A stretch of 16,845 nt of DNA from an uncultured Atopobium sp. (GTDB lineage: Bacteria > Actinomycetota > Coriobacteriia > Coriobacteriales > Atopobiaceae), in NCBI GenBank assembly GCA_946647055.1, contig CAMPCT010000022.1, positions 1-16,845 on the forward strand, given 5' to 3'. The notes under the pieces are model-generated. The model ran no database searches, was not told the origin of the DNA, and worked only from the letters and a program-made list of their open reading frames with translations. Position numbers and translations under genes: made by a program. This document shows, in pieces, positions 13,531 through 16,845 of the stretch (the first letter of the stretch is position 1; every line of letters starts with the position of its first letter).

Positions 13531-14484
13531 ATGAAGGCCGGATACGCCCGCATTCTCGCCTGCGCCCTCGCGGCAGCCCTCGCCTGCGCGGGATGTGCGG
13601 GAGCGCCCGCAACCACCAGCGAGCCCGAGGCCAGCGAGCAGACGCAGCCCCGGGAGGAGATCACCCTTACCGATTCCCAAGTCTGCGTGAGCTACCTAGG
13701 CCCCGAGGGGACCTACACGCAGGAGGCGTGCGACGTCTTCTTTGACGGCGAGGGGACGTATCTGCCGCAGGAGGACGTGTCCGCCTCGGTGCGGGCGCTG
13801 CTGAATGGCAGCGCGGACTTTGCCGTCATCCCCCAGGAGAACGCCATCGGAGGCCCCATTCCCGAATACCTCGACGAGGTCATCAGCCATGAGGGGGTGA
13901 GCGTGGTGGGCGAGATCGAGCTGCCCATCAGCCAGAACCTGCTCGCCAGGCCAGGTGTCGCGCTCGAGGACATCCAGACCGTGTACTCGCACAAGCAGGG
14001 CATCGCCCAAGGCAGGGAATGGCTTGAGGAGAACCTGCCCAACGCCGAGGTCATCGAGGTCTCGAGCACCGCCGAGGGCGCCCGCATGGCTGCCGAGGCA
14101 GAGGACGGCAGCTGCGCGGCCATTGGGTCCTTCGCAGCTGCCGATGTCTACGGGCTCGAGGTCGTCGCGGACAACATCCAGATGAGCGACACCAACAGGA
14201 CGCGCTTCTACGTCCTCTCCACGAGCGCGGCGTCTCGGGAGCCGTCCGACCGCATGGCCTTCCTCGCCTCGGGCGACGTGGAGGACCTCGCCGAGCTGCT
14301 GGCCAGCATCGAGTCGGAGGGGATGGAGGTCGTCGCAGTGCACGACCGCCCGCGCAAGACAGAGCTGGGAAGCTACACCTACCTCATCGAATGCTCAGGT
14401 GGGAGCTATGAGGCCTTCGAGGCGGTCGTCCGAAACAACCCGTCCTTCGACTTCCGCTACCTGGGCAGCTTCCCGGTCAAGTGA
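13531..14484 (+). CDS. Secreted lipoprotein with complete prephenate dehydratase and ACT-like domains
   Basis: A 317-residue protein. The first 22 residues form an export signal (MKAGYARILACALAAALAC) with a lipobox-like CAGC at C22, followed by a low-complexity Ala/Glu/Thr linker. From about 50 it is a prephenate dehydratase: YLGPEGTYTQEA, FAVIPQENAIGG, the second lobe VYSHKQGIAQGREWL, STAEGARMA, CAAIGSFAAADVYGLEVVADNIQ, and NRTRFYVLS with the catalytic Thr at 224. Residues 242-317 resemble the ACT domain (HDRPRKTELGSYTYLIECSGG matches the Phe-binding ESRP-region). The usual enzyme is cytoplasmic and makes phenylpyruvate from prephenate; this copy should be outside the membrane. The fold is also that of type-II solute-binding proteins, so ligand sensing or binding is an alternative. 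GGAG lies six bases before the ATG, and the gene has its own promoter. The lipobox -3 residue (C19) is atypical. Confidence 0.88.
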   Translation: MKAGYARILACALAAALACAGCAGAPATTSEPEASEQTQPREEITLTDSQVCVSYLGPEGTYTQEACDVFFDGEGTYLPQEDVSASVRALLNGSADFAVIPQENAIGGPIPEYLDEVISHEGVSVVGEIELPISQNLLARPGVALEDIQTVYSHKQGIAQGREWLEENLPNAEVIEVSSTAEGARMAAEAEDGSCAAIGSFAAADVYGLEVVADNIQMSDTNRTRFYVLSTSAASREPSDRMAFLASGDVEDLAELLASIESEGMEVVAVHDRPRKTELGSYTYLIECSGGSYEAFEAVVRNNPSFDFRYLGSFPVK

Positions 14485-14485
14485 G

Positions 14486-14992
14486 CTACTCCCTGCCAAT
14501 AAGGCGCAGCTTGAACGCCTGAAACCTCGACATGAGGCCCGTCGTGTACAGGACGCCCATGATCATGACGCCAAGCGCGATGCCGTAGGTCATGCCCTTG
14601 ACGAACTCCGTCGCATGGGTCCCGCCGATCTCGAGCACGTCCATCGCGAGGTTGACCGCAAGCGCGACAATTCCCAGCACGAAGAACACGAGCACGACCC
14701 TCGTGATGTGCTGCTGCTTTGCGTTGCTGTACTCCGCCACCTTGAGGACGGTGTCCTTCGTCTCCTTGTCCATTCCCTCGTCCTTCCTCTCGCCATCCAG
14801 CAGTTCGCGAAGGTCGACGTCATAGAGGTCGGCAAGCTGCACCAGGACGTCCAGGTCGGGCATGTTGCTGCCCGTCTCCCAGCGCGACACGGTCCTGCGC
14901 GCCACATAGAGGCTCTCTGCCAGCTGCTCCTGGGTGAGACCCTTCTCCTTGCGGAGCTCCTGGAGAAACCTTCCGATCCTTGCCTGGTCCAT
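14486..14992 (-). CDS. Membrane-anchored XRE-family transcriptional regulator
   Basis: A 168-residue protein. Residues about 6-61 are a Cro/CI-type helix-turn-helix (IGRFLQELRKEKGLTQEQLA, ESLYVARRTVSRWETGSNMP, DLDVLVQLADLYDVDLREL). A charged linker follows, then two membrane helices (about 97-118 and 132-153) with a short polar loop between. This layout is common in Firmicutes and Actinobacteria regulators that sense envelope state and control their own operon. The ATG at 14992 is chosen because GGGAG lies six bases upstream; ATG codons at 14998 and 15019 have no such spacing. Its stop lies one base from the stop of the convergent lipoprotein gene, with no terminator. Self-regulation is suggested by the palindrome in its promoter. 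Targets are unknown; the DUF3267 gene just upstream is the obvious neighbour. Confidence 0.9.
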   Translation of the reverse strand: MDQARIGRFLQELRKEKGLTQEQLAESLYVARRTVSRWETGSNMPDLDVLVQLADLYDVDLRELLDGERKDEGMDKETKDTVLKVAEYSNAKQQHITRVVLVFFVLGIVALAVNLAMDVLEIGGTHATEFVKGMTYGIALGVMIMGVLYTTGLMSRFQAFKLRLIGRE

Positions 14993-15076
14993 GACCATCT
15001 CCCTTCTTCCTGGCACCAACGTAGCGTCGTGTCAGGCCGAGGAAAAGGACACAAAGTGAGCATTCGCCCTACTTGG

Positions 15077-15104
15077 ATTATGAGACATGCCTTGTCTCAC
15101 GCAA
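15077..15104 (-). promoter_or_regulatory. Promoter of the XRE regulator gene
   Basis: On the minus strand TTGCGT (15104-15099), a 16-bp spacer, and CATAAT (15082-15077) form a good sigma-70-type promoter about 85 bases upstream of the regulator ATG. The -35 touches the T-run of the preceding gene's terminator. Confidence 0.65.
15081..15099. promoter_or_regulatory. Perfect 7-5-7 inverted repeat (probable operator)
   Basis: TGAGACATGCCTTGTCTCA has perfect 7-bp arms (TGAGACA/TGTCTCA) around a 5-bp centre and fills the space between the -35 and -10 of the XRE gene, overlapping one edge of each. This is a classic position for a dimeric repressor and implies autoregulation. No second copy was seen elsewhere in the window. 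Confidence 0.65.
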
Positions 15105-15139
15105 AATGAGGACGAAAGGGGCTACCCCTTTCGTCCTCA
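15103..15139 (-). terminator. Intrinsic terminator of the DUF3267 gene, overlapping its stop codon
   Basis: A perfect 15-bp stem (15107-15121 with 15125-15139) with loop CTA. Read on the minus strand, it is followed by TTTT (A-run 15103-15106). The TGA stop of the upstream gene (15139-15137) lies in the outermost pairs of the stem, so ribosomes at the stop codon would contact the hairpin. Confidence 0.9.
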
Positions 15140-15772
15140 GCGCTCGAATACCACGCAACCGGCCCCGGTGGGGTGGTCAAAGATGAGCACGTCGTCGGTC
15201 TGCGACCGGTGGGTCAGGAGCTTGAGCACGATCATGATGTCACCCACCGCCCCGTCCACCATGAAGATGCCGACGAACAGGAGCGCCACGGAGCCGATGC
15301 AGAAGGCGACGGCGATGGGGATGATGCCGAGGACGACGAGCGGTGCGAGCGCTCCCATCACGTACGCCTTTCGTTGCAAGGGCGTCTTGCAGGTGCAGTA
15401 CGGAGTCAGGGAGTCGCGCATGATCCCAAACTCGATGTCCGCAAAGCCGCCGGGGGCAAAGCGGCTCCACGTCAGGCCGTGAATCAGCTCGTGCACGACT
15501 ATCAGCGCGATGAGAGCGACGAGATAGACAAAGAACCACACCCCCGCGACGGAGAAGTCCCCCGCGGGATACACCAGGAAGTACAGGGGCAGCAGGGTCA
15601 CGAAGAGGAGAAAGAAGGCAACCACCGCCACCACGTTGGCCCAGAAGATGCTGACGCCAAGGTCCACGCGCCGATACCCCTGCGCCTCGAGCTCCGAGCA
15701 GATCGTCTCGAACTGATCGAGCCTCCTCTGCTCGGCGTCGGACAGCTTCCTCTCCTTGCCTGCCTTGCCCAT
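15137..15772 (-). CDS. DUF3267 membrane protein with HExxH zinc-peptidase motif
   Basis: A 211-residue protein with an acidic/basic cytoplasmic N-terminus (1-40) and about four membrane segments (42-67, 76-93, 137-158 and 159-175). The second segment runs directly into VVHELIHGLTWSRF, an HExxH motif at 94-98, as in membrane-embedded zinc peptidases. This layout and length fit DUF3267, a group of putative membrane metalloproteases with unknown substrate. YCTCKTPLQRKAYVMGALAPLV follows, and DGAVGDIMI (173-181) could give a third metal ligand (D177 or D178 region). The C-terminus TDDVLIFDHPTGAGCVVFE is typical of the family. The ATG has a GAAGGG-type Shine-Dalgarno some eight bases upstream. Nearby TAGAAT (15814-15809) is a possible -10. 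It is a single gene between the tRNA-fMet remnant and the XRE regulator. Confidence 0.83.
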   Translation of the reverse strand: MGKAGKERKLSDAEQRRLDQFETICSELEAQGYRRVDLGVSIFWANVVAVVAFFLLFVTLLPLYFLVYPAGDFSVAGVWFFVYLVALIALIVVHELIHGLTWSRFAPGGFADIEFGIMRDSLTPYCTCKTPLQRKAYVMGALAPLVVLGIIPIAVAFCIGSVALLFVGIFMVDGAVGDIMIVLKLLTHRSQTDDVLIFDHPTGAGCVVFER

Positions 15773-15829
15773 CTCTCGTTCCCTTCCATCGTGAGTGACA
15801 CCCGAGCCATTCTACTGCCTCGAGATACG

Positions 15830-15852
15830 AAAACAGGCCCCGAAGGGCCTGT
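15830..15852 (-). terminator. Terminator of the original tRNA-fMet gene
   Basis: Minus strand ACAGGCCC, loop TTCG, GGGCCTGT, then TTT (positions 15852 to 15830) lies eight bases after the CCA of the tRNA fragment. It is an 8-bp stem with a stable tetraloop, as expected for the end of a tRNA transcript, and marks the left flank as the original chromosome. Confidence 0.8.
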
Positions 15853-15859
15853 GAGTGTT

Positions 15860-15903
15860 TGGTCGCGGGAGAGGGATTTGAACCCCCGGCCTCCGGGTTA
15901 TGA
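15860..15903 (-). other. 3' half of initiator tRNA-fMet (CAT): attachment-site remnant
   Basis: On the minus strand the segment runs from TCATAACCCGG (anticodon loop with CAT and the 3' side of the anticodon stem, with the three C pairs typical of the initiator) through the variable loop, the T arm (GGGGG-TTCAAAT-CCCTC), and the acceptor 3' strand TCCCGCG to discriminator A and an encoded CCA. The 5' half of the tRNA (acceptor, D arm and 5' anticodon stem) is absent: the sequence upstream (to its right) is unrelated and soon enters a protein gene. The acceptor strand calls for a 5' partner beginning CGCGGG, the usual start of initiator tRNAs. A 3' tRNA half followed by the native terminator is the standard scar at the distal end of an element integrated by a tyrosine recombinase into a tRNA gene. 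Not a functional tRNA. Confidence 0.82.
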
Positions 15904-15939
15904 AAACGGCAAGGTGCAAGTCCGGGTGCCTGCGTGGGC

Positions 15940-16572
15940 CTATCTCTTTCTCAGCCACGTGCTGTCGTCGTCCACTTTGATGCCCCAGTGCTTCTCATAG
16001 GCATCGACAAACTCAAGTACTACTGCTTTGAATGCTTCGGCATCTACACGAGTACCACCGAACTCGCAGTCGAACACGACACCTTCTTCGAGATGGCGGT
16101 TGTTCCACGAGAGTTCGATAAAACCCGCCTTGTATTCGAAGTAGACGTTGGATAGGATTGCGCCTCCACGCTCGCTAAGCCACGTGTGGTTCCACACCCA
16201 ATCCCCAAAACGGTCGAAGTAGGCATCGAACGCGTCCAATTCTTCGTCCGAGCTGTCGTCATCAACATCCGGAGCTGAGGCACGAGCGTTTTCGGTTTTC
16301 TCGGCGGCAAACACTCCGTCAGCGTCGATGGGGAACGGATCTGCAGCCATATTGAGCGTAAAGCTCTCGAGCCACGCGACTAGGTCCTCTAGATACTTCC
16401 ACCGCGTCGTGTAGTGATATCCCTCTTTTGTGAAACCGAGCAGGTTGGTCCCGTTGGCAAACATGCTTATCTCGGTGGTTCGGTCGTCACCCATGAACGC
16501 ATAGCCGATGGCGAAGACCGACGGGTCGCCGATGATGACCTGGTCCTCGATCATTTCTTTGATTTCAGACAT
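15940..16572 (-). CDS. Putative immunity protein for the adjacent polymorphic toxin
   Basis: A 210-residue, acidic, soluble protein without signal peptide or membrane segment. It starts MSEIKEMIEDQVIIGDPSVF; the IIGDPSVFAIGY stretch recalls the start of Imm42-type immunity proteins, but I am not certain. Further on are FTKEGYHYTTRWKYLEDLVA, MAADPFPIDADG, a strongly acidic segment (about 100-118, DVDDDSSDEELDAFDAYF), and WSERGG-like and YFEYKAGFIELSWNNRHLEE stretches, ending WGIKVDDDSTWLRKR. GGAAGGAGAGGG lies six bases before the ATG. It follows the toxin C-terminus on the same strand by 26 bases, the usual order of toxin then immunity gene, and the acidity fits binding to a basic nuclease-like toxin end. 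Lower G+C than the left-hand genes suggests transfer. Confidence 0.6.
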   Translation of the reverse strand: MSEIKEMIEDQVIIGDPSVFAIGYAFMGDDRTTEISMFANGTNLLGFTKEGYHYTTRWKYLEDLVAWLESFTLNMAADPFPIDADGVFAAEKTENARASAPDVDDDSSDEELDAFDAYFDRFGDWVWNHTWLSERGGAILSNVYFEYKAGFIELSWNNRHLEEGVVFDCEFGGTRVDAEAFKAVVLEFVDAYEKHWGIKVDDDSTWLRKR

Positions 16573-16598
16573 GTACTCCCTCTCCTTCCACCGGCTCG

Positions 16599-16844
16599 CT
16601 ACAGGTTTCCACTGATGATCTGCCTGTAGCGATGCCTCGTTATTTTCCCATCGCTCAGCATCTGCCTCAGTATAGATGTCGGAATCTCGCTGGGTGAGGA
16701 TTTCGGGTAAGCGTGATAGCCATTTTGCGGCGTGCCATCGGGCTGAAACTTGATGATGGTTCCGTCGTCGGTCACGTTGAAGATCTGCTTGCCATTCGAA
16801 TAGCCCGTATCGAGCAGGCGCTGCCCCTCTGATTGCGAACTAAT
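16599..16844 (-). CDS. C-terminal end of a polymorphic-toxin-like protein (5' end outside window)
   Basis: An open frame enters from the right edge and ends at TAG (16601-16599), giving the last 81 residues of a larger protein. The visible part reads KQIFNVTDDGTIIKFQPDGT, then GYHAYPKSSPSEIPTSILRQ, then MLSDGKITRHRYRQIISGNL. It is basic at the end and has the look of a small toxin domain at the tip of a polymorphic secreted protein (a [IV]-x-F-x-P-D-G...G-Y-H-A-Y pattern). I do not recognise the named toxin family. An immunity-type gene lies 26 bases downstream on the same strand with a strong Shine-Dalgarno. Both genes have the lower G+C of the element side. The delivery domains must lie to the right of the window. 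Confidence 0.55.
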   Translation of the reverse strand: MSSQSEGQRLLDTGYSNGKQIFNVTDDGTIIKFQPDGTPQNGYHAYPKSSPSEIPTSILRQMLSDGKITRHRYRQIISGNL

Positions 16845-16845
16845 A

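Larger units (their letters stand above)
15904..16845. mobile_element. End of an integrative element inserted at tRNA-fMet (continues beyond the window)
   Basis: From the tRNA-fMet scar to the right edge the base composition falls (a 60-base line I counted at 16081 is 48% G+C, against clearly higher values in the core genes). The only genes are a toxin fragment and a putative immunity gene. The chromosomal terminator lies on the left of the scar, so the element should extend to the right, and the intact tRNA-fMet should lie at its far end. No integrase is visible in this part. Confidence 0.55.

Noticed and set aside
15860..15960. Group I intron in the anticodon loop of tRNA-fMet
   Set aside because: Such introns are known in initiator tRNAs and the break is in the anticodon loop, but a protein gene ends only about 36 bases away and no intron core or 5' exon is visible.

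Overview
The window is a G+C-rich chromosomal stretch with tightly packed genes on both strands. Codon use, gene content and short gaps suggest an anaerobic high-G+C Gram-positive, most likely a coriobacterium (Olsenella/Atopobiaceae type). That placement is an inference from style and gene content; there is no marker gene such as rRNA.

Layout from left to right. (1) The 3' part of an RtcB-type RNA ligase gene (1-647). (2) A RelB/RelE-type toxin-antitoxin pair whose toxin carries an in-frame amber stop (769-1271). (3) A small EamA-type transporter (minus) divergent from peptidase T (2077-3306), followed by a YfcC-family permease (3392-4957). Together the last two look like a peptide and amino-acid use unit. 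(4) A 46-residue membrane miniprotein gene (5088-5228, minus) with its own Shine-Dalgarno and terminator. (5) hslO/Hsp33 (5465-6385). (6) A two-gene minus-strand surface-polysaccharide unit: a roughly 959-residue protein joining a family-9-type pectate-lyase beta-helix to a GT4 glycosyltransferase, then a Stealth-family sugar-phosphate transferase. (7) cysE serine acetyltransferase (10612-11529) with a strong terminator, converging on an SRAP-domain DNA-protein crosslink repair gene (11583-12179, minus). (8) A lipoprotein SGNH hydrolase overlapping a membrane isoprenylcysteine-methyltransferase-like gene, then an unusual secreted lipoprotein that is a full prephenate dehydratase with an ACT-like tail (13531-14484). 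(9) A membrane-anchored XRE regulator (14486-14992, minus) whose promoter contains a perfect 19-bp inverted repeat, preceded by a DUF3267 membrane protein with an HExxH motif (15137-15772, minus).

At 15860-15903 the minus strand holds only the 3' half of an initiator tRNA (from the CAT anticodon to CCA), followed by a terminator hairpin. This is what remains at one end of an element integrated into tRNA-fMet. To the right, base composition drops to about half G+C and there is a toxin C-terminal fragment (running off the window) plus a probable immunity gene. The right edge is therefore read as the end of an integrative element with a polymorphic-toxin cargo.

The most novel items are the lyase-glycosyltransferase fusion with its Stealth partner, the secreted prephenate dehydratase lipoprotein, the miniprotein, and the tRNA-fMet junction with its toxin-immunity cargo.
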